Shown here one piece after another: positions 42,540 through 49,766 of a stretch of DNA of 64,000 bases. Under the pieces are notes generated by a model. That model was not told where the DNA came from. It ran no database searches and saw nothing but the letters and a program-made list of their open reading frames with translations. Origin of the DNA: Micromonospora sp. MP36 (GTDB lineage Bacteria; Actinomycetota; Actinomycetes; Mycobacteriales; Micromonosporaceae); NCBI RefSeq assembly GCF_008119785.1, contig NZ_VSFA01000002.1, forward strand, positions 186,001 through 250,000, given 5' to 3'. The first letter of the stretch is position 1. Every line of letters begins with the position of its first letter. Position numbers and translations under genes: made by a program.

Positions 42540-43375
42540 TGGGCGGCGGGACGCGACCGGCTGCGGCCAGGTCAACAGGCCGGAAGTCGACGTCGCTGGA
42601 GGCGGCCCTGGTCCGCGTGATCGTCCCGGGGGTCGCCGGCCTCTGCCTCGCCGGCTGTGCGAGCGGATCCGACCTCGACGTCCCCGCGCCGGCGACCGAC
42701 GAGCGCACCGACACCGTGCCGATCCTGCGGGAGGCCTTCACCAGCCAGGGGATCTGCTACGGCTGGCGACTGACCGACGGGTACGACGTGGTGAGCGTCG
42801 GCTCGAACCTCGGCGACGGGACGGCGGTCGGGGACGCGCCGGACTGCCCGCGCTGGATCGAGGTCAGCGCGGACATCACCTACACCTCGGAGAGCAGCGA
42901 GGCGAACGACTCCGCCTACATCCAGGTGGAGGGTTCGGACGACATCGACTTCGCCGACCTGTCCGGCATCGCGCGGGGGCTGGACCGGTTCGGGCTCGAC
43001 GAGGACACCTTCATCGACGACCCCGGCTGGGCGATCACCCGGGCCGCCACCACGCTGCCGCTGCTCGCCGCCGAGGCGGGTCTGGCCGCACCGGCCGCCA
43101 CCCCGACCGCCGGCTCGGCGGCTTCGGCGAGCCCACTGCCGGACGCCGGCAACGACTTCTGGCGGGACCGCTGGGGCTGGCTGCTCGCCACCGTGGCGCT
43201 CCTCCTGCTCGCCGCGCTCTTCGTCACCGTGGGGGTGGCGCAGCGCCGGACGACTGCTCCGGGTCGCGGCGCGGCGGCAGACGCGCCGAGCCGGAGTGGT
43301 CGCAAGCCCCGGGGACGCGTGCCCGGGCAGCGCGCCGGGGCGGGAGCCGCCGGGCGTACCCGGGAGGAGGCGTGA
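42539..43375 (+). CDS. Lipoprotein-like protein with C-terminal membrane helix
   Basis: A 278-residue product from ATG 42539, overlapping the DUF350 stop. A hydrophobic segment ends in LCLAGC, a plausible lipobox at Cys40. An acidic domain follows with GICYGWRLTDGYDVVSVGSNLG and CPRWIEVSADITYTSE, then a second membrane helix (GWLLATVALLLLAALFVTVGV) and a basic tail. The double anchoring would span the outer face of the membrane. No family recognised; context ties it to the operon. Confidence 0.75.
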   Translation: MGGGTRPAAARSTGRKSTSLEAALVRVIVPGVAGLCLAGCASGSDLDVPAPATDERTDTVPILREAFTSQGICYGWRLTDGYDVVSVGSNLGDGTAVGDAPDCPRWIEVSADITYTSESSEANDSAYIQVEGSDDIDFADLSGIARGLDRFGLDEDTFIDDPGWAITRAATTLPLLAAEAGLAAPAATPTAGSAASASPLPDAGNDFWRDRWGWLLATVALLLLAALFVTVGVAQRRTTAPGRGAAADAPSRSGRKPRGRVPGQRAGAGAAGRTREEA

Positions 43376-44940
43376 CCACCGACGCGCCGGCGCCGCCGCG
43401 ATGGCGCGCGGCCCGCGCGGCGGTCCTGCTCGCGGTCTTCGTCTGCGCGGCCTGCGGTCTCGTGTACGAGCTGGCGCTGGTCGCCCTCGGCAGCTACCTG
43501 ATCGGTGACGCCGTCGGCCAGGCGTCGATCGTGCTCGGCGTGATGGTCTTCGCGATGGGCGTCGGCGCGCTCGCCGCGAAGCCCTGGCAGTCCCGGGCGG
43601 CGGCCGCGTTCGCCGCGGTCGAGCTGACCCTCGCGCTGCTCGGCGGCCTCTCCGTGCTCGGCCTGTACGCCGCGTTCGCCTGGCTCGACCTCTACGGGCC
43701 GGCGCTGGTCGGCACCGCCTTCGTGCTCGGCCTGCTGATCGGCGCGGAGATCCCGCTGCTGATGGTGCTGCTGCAACGCATCCGCGAGCAGTCCGCCGGC
43801 AGTGCGGTGGCCGACCTGTTCGCCGCCGACTACGTCGGCGCGCTGCTCGGCGGGCTGGCCTTCCCGTTCCTGCTCATGCCGGTCTTCGGCCAGCTCAAGG
43901 GCACCCTGGTGGTCGGCGCGGTGAACGCGGTCGCCGGCCTCGCGCTGGTGTGCACGGTCTTCCGGGCCGACCTCGGCCGCCGGGCGCGGCTCGCGCTGGG
44001 CGCCGGCTCCGTCGTGGTCGCCCTCCTGCTCGGGTACGCCTGGGTCACCGCGCACGACTTCGAGGTGACCGCCCGCCAGCAGCTCTACCGCGACCCGGTG
44101 GTGCACGCCGAACGCAGCCGCTACCAGGAGATCGTGCTGACCCGGTCGGTGCGGGAGATCGGCCACGCCGACACCGACCTGCGGCTCTTCCTCAACGGCG
44201 ACCTCCAGTTCAGCTCGGTCGACGAGTACCGCTACCACGAATCGCTGGTGCATCCGGCGCTGCGCGGCCCGCGCGGCGAGGTGCTGGTGCTCGGCGCCGG
44301 GGACGGGCTGGCGCTGCGGGAGATCCTGAAGTACCCGGACGTGCGCCGGGTGACCGTCGTCGACCTCGACCCGGCCGTGGTGCGGCTGGCGGAGACCGAG
44401 CCGCAGCTGCGCGAGCTCAACCACCACGCGTTCGCCGACCCCCGGGTGCGGGTGCTCAACCTGGACGCGTTCGGCTGGCTGCGTACCGCCACGGAACGCT
44501 TCGACGTGGTGGTGGCCGACCTGCCCGACCCGGACGAGACGGCCACCGCCAAGCTCTACACGGTCGAGTTCTACGCCCTGATCCGCTCGGTGCTCGCCCC
44601 CGACGGGCGGCTGGTGGTGCAGGCCGGGTCGCCGTACTTCGCGCCGAGGTCGTACTGGTCGATCGAGCGGTCGGTCCGCGAGGCCGGCTTCGGCACGGTG
44701 CCGTACCACGTGGACGTGCCGAGTTTCGGCGACTGGGGTTTCGTGCTGGCCGCGCCGGGCACCGCCCCGCCGGCGCCGGAGCTGCCCGCCGACGCTCCGC
44801 CGCTGCGCTTCCTCACCCCGTCGGTGCTGGCCGCGGCGACCACCTTCCCCGCCGACCGGGCCCGGGTGGACGTGCCCGCGTCCACTTTGCTGCAACCCCA
44901 CGTGCTGGAGTACGCCCGCGCGGAGTGGCGCGGCTACTGA
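43372..44940 (+). CDS. Membrane-fused spermidine-synthase-like aminopropyltransferase
   Basis: A 522-residue protein from GTG 43372, with GGGAGGAGG directly upstream and a GTGA overlap. Six to eight membrane helices (residues 15-215) precede a spermidine-synthase domain. That domain has YQEIVLTRS, LRLFLNGDLQFSSVDEYRYHESLVHPAL, VLVLGAGDGLALREILKY, VTVVDLDPAVVRLA and DVVVADLPDPD. The catalytic base region DLPDP and the GAGDG nucleotide motif are intact. It would transfer an aminopropyl group from decarboxylated S-adenosylmethionine to an unknown, perhaps membrane-linked, acceptor. Last gene of the operon. Confidence 0.9.
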   Translation: MTTDAPAPPRWRAARAAVLLAVFVCAACGLVYELALVALGSYLIGDAVGQASIVLGVMVFAMGVGALAAKPWQSRAAAAFAAVELTLALLGGLSVLGLYAAFAWLDLYGPALVGTAFVLGLLIGAEIPLLMVLLQRIREQSAGSAVADLFAADYVGALLGGLAFPFLLMPVFGQLKGTLVVGAVNAVAGLALVCTVFRADLGRRARLALGAGSVVVALLLGYAWVTAHDFEVTARQQLYRDPVVHAERSRYQEIVLTRSVREIGHADTDLRLFLNGDLQFSSVDEYRYHESLVHPALRGPRGEVLVLGAGDGLALREILKYPDVRRVTVVDLDPAVVRLAETEPQLRELNHHAFADPRVRVLNLDAFGWLRTATERFDVVVADLPDPDETATAKLYTVEFYALIRSVLAPDGRLVVQAGSPYFAPRSYWSIERSVREAGFGTVPYHVDVPSFGDWGFVLAAPGTAPPAPELPADAPPLRFLTPSVLAAATTFPADRARVDVPASTLLQPHVLEYARAEWRGY

Positions 44941-45030
44941 TCCCCGGGCGCGGCGGGTCCCGGCTCTCGTGCCGTGCCCTGCTGGCCGGGTCTCGTTACG
45001 GTGGTCGTGTGATCTAGGGAAGGAGAAACA

Positions 45031-45804
45031 ATGGTCGATGCCCAGGGGCCCCCGGCCCGTACCCGCCGCCCGGGTGTGGTGACGCTCTCCAGTTGGCTGC
45101 TCATTCTCGTTGCCGCCATCCAGGTGGTGAACCTGATCCTGACGCTCACCACCATCGGCACCGTCCGGAACGTCCTGCGGGACGCCTACCGGGGCACCGC
45201 CGCCGAGCAGGCGGCCGATTTCGCGTACGCGGCCGCCCTCGGGGGCGCCGTGCTCTCGCTGCTGTTCGCGATCGGGCTCGTGGTCCTCGCGCTGCTGAAC
45301 AACCGGGGCAAGAACGGCGCCCGGATCACCACCTGGGTGGTGGGCGGCATCCTGTTCTGCTGCAACGGCGGCGGCCTGGTGAGCAACGCGACCGGCGGCC
45401 TGACCGGCGGCGGCGCGCCCGGCGGCAACATGCCGAGCCCGGAGGAACTCCAGCGCCGGCTCTCCGACGCCCTGCCATCCTGGTACGGCCCGGTCACCCT
45501 CCTCCTCGGCCTGCTCAGCCTGCTCGCCCTGCTGGCCGCCCTGATCCTGCTGGCGTTGCCGAAGTCCAACGAGTTCTTCCGCAAGCCGAAGCCGGCCTGG
45601 GAGTCGCCCGTGCCGGGTGGCGCCTACCCGGCCTACCCGCCCGCCCCGGGCTACCCGGGTCAGCCGCCGGCGCCCGGCTACCCGTCGGCCCCGGACTACC
45701 CGCCCGCTCCAGGCCAGCCCGGTCAGCCCGGTCAGCCCGGGCCGTCGGGTCCGTCGTCGGCCCCCGAGGACCGGCCCGGCCCCCAGCCCCCATCCGGAAG
45801 TTGA
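45031..45804 (+). CDS. Four-helix membrane protein with Pro/Gly/Tyr-rich tail (paralog B)
   Basis: A 257-residue protein from ATG 45031 with a strong AAGGAG. Four membrane helices (SSWLLILVAAIQVVNLILTL; GAVLSLLFAIGLVVLALL; GARITTWVVGGILFCCNGGGL; LLLGLLSLLALLAALILLAL) and a tail of about 60 residues with repeated PGYP/PGQPGQ units. Same architecture and GARIxxxVxGxxxxC block as the genes at 39626 and 45877. Confidence 0.78.
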   Translation: MVDAQGPPARTRRPGVVTLSSWLLILVAAIQVVNLILTLTTIGTVRNVLRDAYRGTAAEQAADFAYAAALGGAVLSLLFAIGLVVLALLNNRGKNGARITTWVVGGILFCCNGGGLVSNATGGLTGGGAPGGNMPSPEELQRRLSDALPSWYGPVTLLLGLLSLLALLAALILLALPKSNEFFRKPKPAWESPVPGGAYPAYPPAPGYPGQPPAPGYPSAPDYPPAPGQPGQPGQPGPSGPSSAPEDRPGPQPPSGS

Positions 45805-45828
45805 CGCCCCGATAAGAGCGACTCCGAC

Positions 45829-45872
45829 GATCCCTCCGAGTAGGTTGCAAGCCGACGCCTACCGGAGGGATC
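45829..45872 (+). promoter_or_regulatory. Hairpin that masks the ribosome site of the 45877 gene
   Basis: GATCCCTCCG (45829-45838) pairs perfectly with CGGAGGGATC (45863-45872), extended by TAGG/CCTA (45841-45844 with 45858-45861). The right arm contains the GGAGGG ribosome site, and the GTG start lies 4 bases beyond. In this folded state translation would be blocked. Confidence 0.6.
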
Positions 45873-45876
45873 TGTC

Positions 45877-46797
45877 GTGTCGTACCCCGTTCAGGCTCCG
45901 CCTCGCCGTCCGGGGGCGGTGGTCGCGGCGGCGGCGGTGCTGCTGCTGCTGATGGCGGTCGGCGCCGTGGCGTACGCGATCGCCAACCTGGCGGTCACGC
46001 CCGGCACGGTGGACCGGTTCCGGGTGGCGGCGCGGGCCACCGGCGCCGGCGCGAGCGAGGTCGACCCGTTGGTGTCGCTGCTGCGTGCCTCCACCGCGCT
46101 GGCGGCCGTGGTCGGCGTGGTCGTCGGGCTGGTGCTCGTCGGGCTCGCTCTCGGGCTGCTCGCCGGTCGCCCCGGTGCCCGGGTGGGCACCTGGGTGGTC
46201 TCCGGCCTGGGCCTGCTCTGCGGCTGCTGTGCCCTGGCGGTGCTGGTCGGCCAGCGGGCCGCCCCGCTGCGCCTCGGTGCCGACGAGCGGGTCACCGCCG
46301 ACCTGCTCGCCCGCCTCGGCGACACCTACCCGGGCTGGTGGATCCCGCTGAACGCGGCGCTGTCGGTAGCCCAGATCCTCGGCTACCTGGTGGTCGCCGC
46401 CCTGCTGATGCTGCCCGGCGCGAGCGCCTTCTTCCGCCGCGCCGTGCCCACCGCGCCGGCCTCCGGCCCGCTGCCTCCGGCCGGACCGGTCCCGCCGGGC
46501 GGGCCGACCACCCCGCCGACTGGGCCGACCACCCCGCCGGCTGGGCCGGCCTACGGTCCGCCGAACTCCGGCCCGGCGGCCTCGCCGTACTCCGGTCCGC
46601 CCGCGTCGTCGTCGCCCTCCTACGGTCCGCCGGCTTCGGCGCCGCCGCCCGCCGGTTCGCCCGCCGACGGATCAGGTTCGCCCTGGGGCCCGCCCGTGCC
46701 GCCGCACATCGGGTCTGGCCCGGCGGGCCCGCCGCCCACCCCGCCGGCCGCGTCGGCGGAACCCGGACCGACGCCACCCCCCGAGGACCGCCCGTGA
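45877..46797 (+). CDS. Four-helix membrane protein with Pro-rich tail (paralog C)
   Basis: A 306-residue protein from GTG 45877. Four membrane helices (VVAAAAVLLLLMAVGAVAYAI; LAAVVGVVVGLVLVGLALGLLA; ARVGTWVVSGLGLLCGCCALAVLVG; VAQILGYLVVAALLML), then about 125 residues of PxGPTTPP/YGPPxS repeats. GARVGTWVVSGLGLLCGCC corresponds to the conserved block of paralogs A and B. GTGA overlap couples it to the dehydrogenase gene downstream. Confidence 0.78.
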   Translation: MSYPVQAPPRRPGAVVAAAAVLLLLMAVGAVAYAIANLAVTPGTVDRFRVAARATGAGASEVDPLVSLLRASTALAAVVGVVVGLVLVGLALGLLAGRPGARVGTWVVSGLGLLCGCCALAVLVGQRAAPLRLGADERVTADLLARLGDTYPGWWIPLNAALSVAQILGYLVVAALLMLPGASAFFRRAVPTAPASGPLPPAGPVPPGGPTTPPTGPTTPPAGPAYGPPNSGPAASPYSGPPASSSPSYGPPASAPPPAGSPADGSGSPWGPPVPPHIGSGPAGPPPTPPAASAEPGPTPPPEDRP

Positions 46798-47603
46798 CCG
46801 ACGAACCGCACCCCGCTCCGCGCCGTGCGCTGATCACCGGTGCCAGCCTGGGCATCGGCGAGGCGTTCGCCCGCCGACTGGCCGCCGACGGCTGGGACCT
46901 GATCCTGGTGGCCCGGGACGCCGGCCGGCTCGACGCCCTGGCCGCCGAACTCACCGAGCGGCACGACCGCCGGGTTGAGACGATCTCCGCCGATCTGTCC
47001 AACGACGACGGCTGTGCCCTGGTGGAACGCCGCCTCGTCGCCGAGCCGCCGGTCGGGTTGCTGGTGAACAACGCGGGTATCAGCCTGAACACCCCGTTCG
47101 TCCGCTCGGCGGTCGAGGACGAGGCTCGGCTGCTGCGGTTGAACGTGCTGGCCGTGCTCCGGCTGACGCACGCCGCCCTCCCACCGATGATCGAGCGAGG
47201 CGCCGGGGCAGTGATAAATGTCTCTTCGGTTGCGGGTTTCGGAGTGCCCATGCCCGGGTCGACCTACTCGGCCAGCAAGGCGTGGGTGACGAATTTCAGT
47301 GAGTCGATCGGCCAGTCGGTGGCGCCGCTCGGCGTCCGCGTGATGGCCCTGTGCCCCGGCTACACCCGCACCGGCTATCACGAGCGCGCCGGCATCGACA
47401 TGTCGCGTACGCCCGGCTGGATGTGGCTGCGGCCCGCCGAGGTGGTCGACGAAGGACTGCGTGACCTGGGAAAAGGCAAGCTGGTCAGCGTGCCGAGCTG
47501 GAAGTACAAGCTGGCCGTGGCGGGCCTGCGGCACGCGCCGCGACGGCTGCTGCGCGGCGTCTCCCGGGACACCCGAGGGCGGGTCGGTCGGGGTCGGGAC
47601 TGA
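46794..47603 (+). CDS. Short-chain dehydrogenase/reductase
   Basis: A 269-residue SDR: cofactor motif TGASLGIG (NAD(P)H), NNAG at about residue 90, catalytic Ser in NVSSVAGFG and YSASK with the Tyr/Lys pair. The basic C terminus (HAPRRLLRGVSRDTRGRVGRGRD) is unusual. Classical SDR of unknown substrate. Translationally coupled to the membrane protein at 45877, which suggests action near the membrane. Confidence 0.9.
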   Translation: MTDEPHPAPRRALITGASLGIGEAFARRLAADGWDLILVARDAGRLDALAAELTERHDRRVETISADLSNDDGCALVERRLVAEPPVGLLVNNAGISLNTPFVRSAVEDEARLLRLNVLAVLRLTHAALPPMIERGAGAVINVSSVAGFGVPMPGSTYSASKAWVTNFSESIGQSVAPLGVRVMALCPGYTRTGYHERAGIDMSRTPGWMWLRPAEVVDEGLRDLGKGKLVSVPSWKYKLAVAGLRHAPRRLLRGVSRDTRGRVGRGRD

Positions 47604-47769
47604 CCGCCGGCCCACCGGATGAGCGTCCCGTGGCCGGGATCGGCGGCCGGGAATCCGGATGGACGGTCGCACAGCGTAATCGGGTATAGCCAGTCGTCGG
47701 TCGCCCGCAGGGTTGACCCAGGAGGACCCCACACACGCCTCCCAGACTTGCGAAGTACCCTCTATCGCC

Positions 47770-48309
47770 ATGGAGGACCACGACGACCTGCGTAAATTCA
47801 TCACCGACCTGGCTGTGGTCCATGGCCGCGTGGTGCTCTCGTCCGGCCGCGAGGCGGACTGGTACGTGGATCTGCGGCGCGTCACGCTCCATCACCAGGC
47901 GGCACCGTTGGTCGGTCGGGTGATGCGCGACCTCACCGCGGACTGGGCGTACGACGCGGTCGGCGGGTTGACCCTGGGGGCCGATCCGGTCGCCGCCGCG
48001 ATGCTGCACGCCTCGGCCGGGACCGACCGGCCGCTGGACGCGTTCGTGGTCCGCAAGGCGGGGAAGGCCCACGGTCTGCAGCGGCGCATCGAGGGGCCGG
48101 ACGTCGCGGGTCGCCGGGTCCTGGCCGTCGAGGACACCTCGACCACGGGGGGCAGCGTGTTGACCGCCGTCGAGGCGTTGCGTGAGGCCGGGGCCGAGGT
48201 GGTGGGTGTTGCGGTTATTGTTGATCGTGGCGCCGGCGACGCGGTGCGAGCCGCCGGACTGCCGTATCGGGCGGCCTATACGTTGGCTGACCTCGGCCTT
48301 GTGGCGTAA
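47770..48309 (+). CDS. pyrE: Orotate phosphoribosyltransferase
   Basis: A 179-residue protein from ATG 47770 (MEDHDDLRKFITDLAVVHGRV), normal for the family; an in-frame TTG at 47713 would add 19 residues. Blocks: LSSGREADWYVDLRRVTLH, GGLTLGADPVA and the PRPP-binding loop VLAVEDTSTTGGSVLTAV. It forms OMP from orotate in pyrimidine synthesis. It stands apart from other pyr genes here. Confidence 0.92.
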   Translation: MEDHDDLRKFITDLAVVHGRVVLSSGREADWYVDLRRVTLHHQAAPLVGRVMRDLTADWAYDAVGGLTLGADPVAAAMLHASAGTDRPLDAFVVRKAGKAHGLQRRIEGPDVAGRRVLAVEDTSTTGGSVLTAVEALREAGAEVVGVAVIVDRGAGDAVRAAGLPYRAAYTLADLGLVA

Positions 48310-48366
48310 AAGTTTGCCGATTCGGACTTGCTGATATGCAGGCGGATCGATGCTGCTGGTGGAAGG

Positions 48367-48744
48367 ATGGAATACGTGGGAACTGCGTTGGCTGAAATGA
48401 CCATGCCTCAGATCTCGCCGCTTGCCGGCGAGCCGATCGAACGTGCCGACGCCGAGCGGCTCGCGGGGGTCCTGAAGGCCCTCGCCGACCCCGCCCGGCT
48501 GCGGCTGCTCAGCCTGATCCAGTCGGCCCCCGAGGGCGAGGCGTGCGTGTGTGACCTCACCGCGCCGCTCGGCCTCTCGCAGCCGACGGTCAGTCACCAC
48601 CTGCGCATCCTCACCGAGGCCGGCTTGCTGGAGCGGGAGAAGCGCGGTGTCTGGGCGTACTACCGGCTGGTGCCGACCGCGATCGCCACGATCGCGGATC
48701 TGCTGACCCCGCCGCGTAAGCGGGCCACCAAGAAGGCCCGCTGA
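48367..48744 (+). CDS. ArsR/SmtB-family metalloregulator
   Basis: About 125 residues: winged HTH with LADPARLRLLSLIQS, ACVCDLTAPLGLSQPTVSHHLRILTEAGLLE and EKRGVWAYYRL. The CVCDL motif on the recognition-side helix is the thiol metal site of ArsR-type sensors (arsenic, cadmium/lead class). The start is uncertain (ATG 48367 or GTG 48379). No transporter gene is adjacent, so its targets may be elsewhere; the upstream neighbour is pyrE. Confidence 0.88.
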   Translation: MEYVGTALAEMTMPQISPLAGEPIERADAERLAGVLKALADPARLRLLSLIQSAPEGEACVCDLTAPLGLSQPTVSHHLRILTEAGLLEREKRGVWAYYRLVPTAIATIADLLTPPRKRATKKAR

Positions 48745-48862
48745 CACCGGACCTGTCCGAGGTCCCGCCGGGCTGGTGACTGGTGGCGTGCAGGGGTGGC
48801 GTCACCAGCGGGCGATGACGGCTGCCCGTCATCCGCACCACCCGCAGAGCGACAGGTCGTAA

Positions 48863-48901
48863 GCCGATGGCCGGCCCCCGATGAGGGGACCGGCCATCGG
48901 C
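48863..48901. terminator. Bidirectional terminator
   Basis: GCCGATGGCCGG (48863-48874) pairs perfectly with 48890-48901, with an inner CCCC/GGGG stem, between the convergent ArsR and DedA genes. Confidence 0.8.
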
Positions 48902-48910
48902 GTATGTCGG

Positions 48911-49687
48911 TCAGCGGTCCTGCGGCCCGCGGCGTCGCTGGTCGTCGTCCTGGACGGCGTTCCGGAAGGCGTCGGCCGCGCCCGCCGCGCTGGACGCGGC
49001 CACCACCGCGGCGGCCTCGCCGCGCTTGCGTGCCCGCCGGTCGCGGAGGAACTCGAAGAAGATCGGCAGCACCGAGATCACGATGATCAGGGCGACCACC
49101 GGCAGGATGTACCGGTCGATCTTGTCGCCGATCGCGTTGTAGATCTGGTCGGCCAGCAGGTAGCCGACCAGCAGGATGCCGTCCACCCAGAGGATCGCGC
49201 CGACCACGTTCCAGAGCAGGAACTGCCGGGCCGGCATACCGAGCACCCCGGCCACCGGGTTGAGGAAGGTCCGCACGATCGGGATGAAGCGGGCCAGCAC
49301 CACGGCCTTCGCCGGCCCGAACTTCTGGAAGTAGTACTCGGCCTTCTCCACGTACTCCCGCTTGAACAGGCGGGAGTTGGGGCGGTCGAACATCCGCCGG
49401 CCGTACCGGTGGCCGAGCCAGTGCCCGAGCTGCGCGCCGAGAATCGCGCAGATCGGCCCGCCGATCAGCAGCGCGGCCAGCGGCAGGCGGGTGCCGGCGC
49501 CGAAGATCGCGTCCGCCACCGGCGAGGCGGCCACCCCCGCCAGGAAGAGCAGCGAGTCGCCCGGAAAGAAGAAGCCGACCAGCAGGCCGGTCTCGGCGAA
49601 GAGGATCGCCCAGACGCCGATCAACCCGAAGGTGTGGATCAGGTCCTTCGGGTCGAGCGGGTTCAGCGCCACGCTTTCGGAGAGCAT
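48911..49687 (-). CDS. DedA-family membrane protein
   Basis: About 258 residues from ATG 49687; GTG starts up to 49747 are possible. Typical DedA blocks: FAETGLLVGFFFPGDSLLFLAG, GAQLGHWLGHRYGRRMFDR, RFIPIVRTFLNPVAGVLGMPARQFLLWNVVGAILW. Four to six membrane helices. The family is implicated in lipid scrambling/flipping and proton-motive-force homeostasis. The charged C-terminal tail (RRARKRGEAAAV...) is cytosolic. Confidence 0.92.
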   Translation of the reverse strand: MLSESVALNPLDPKDLIHTFGLIGVWAILFAETGLLVGFFFPGDSLLFLAGVAASPVADAIFGAGTRLPLAALLIGGPICAILGAQLGHWLGHRYGRRMFDRPNSRLFKREYVEKAEYYFQKFGPAKAVVLARFIPIVRTFLNPVAGVLGMPARQFLLWNVVGAILWVDGILLVGYLLADQIYNAIGDKIDRYILPVVALIIVISVLPIFFEFLRDRRARKRGEAAAVVAASSAAGAADAFRNAVQDDDQRRRGPQDR

Positions 49688-49766
49688 CCGGGTCTTTTCG
49701 GCTGTGTCCACGGCCACAAAGGGTACCCGGGCCCGGTCCGGCCTCACGCCGGACCGGGCGTACCGG

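Noticed and set aside
42916-44901. Long leftward frame opposite the aminopropyltransferase gene
   Set aside because: Shadow; the rightward frame shows clear spermidine-synthase motifs.
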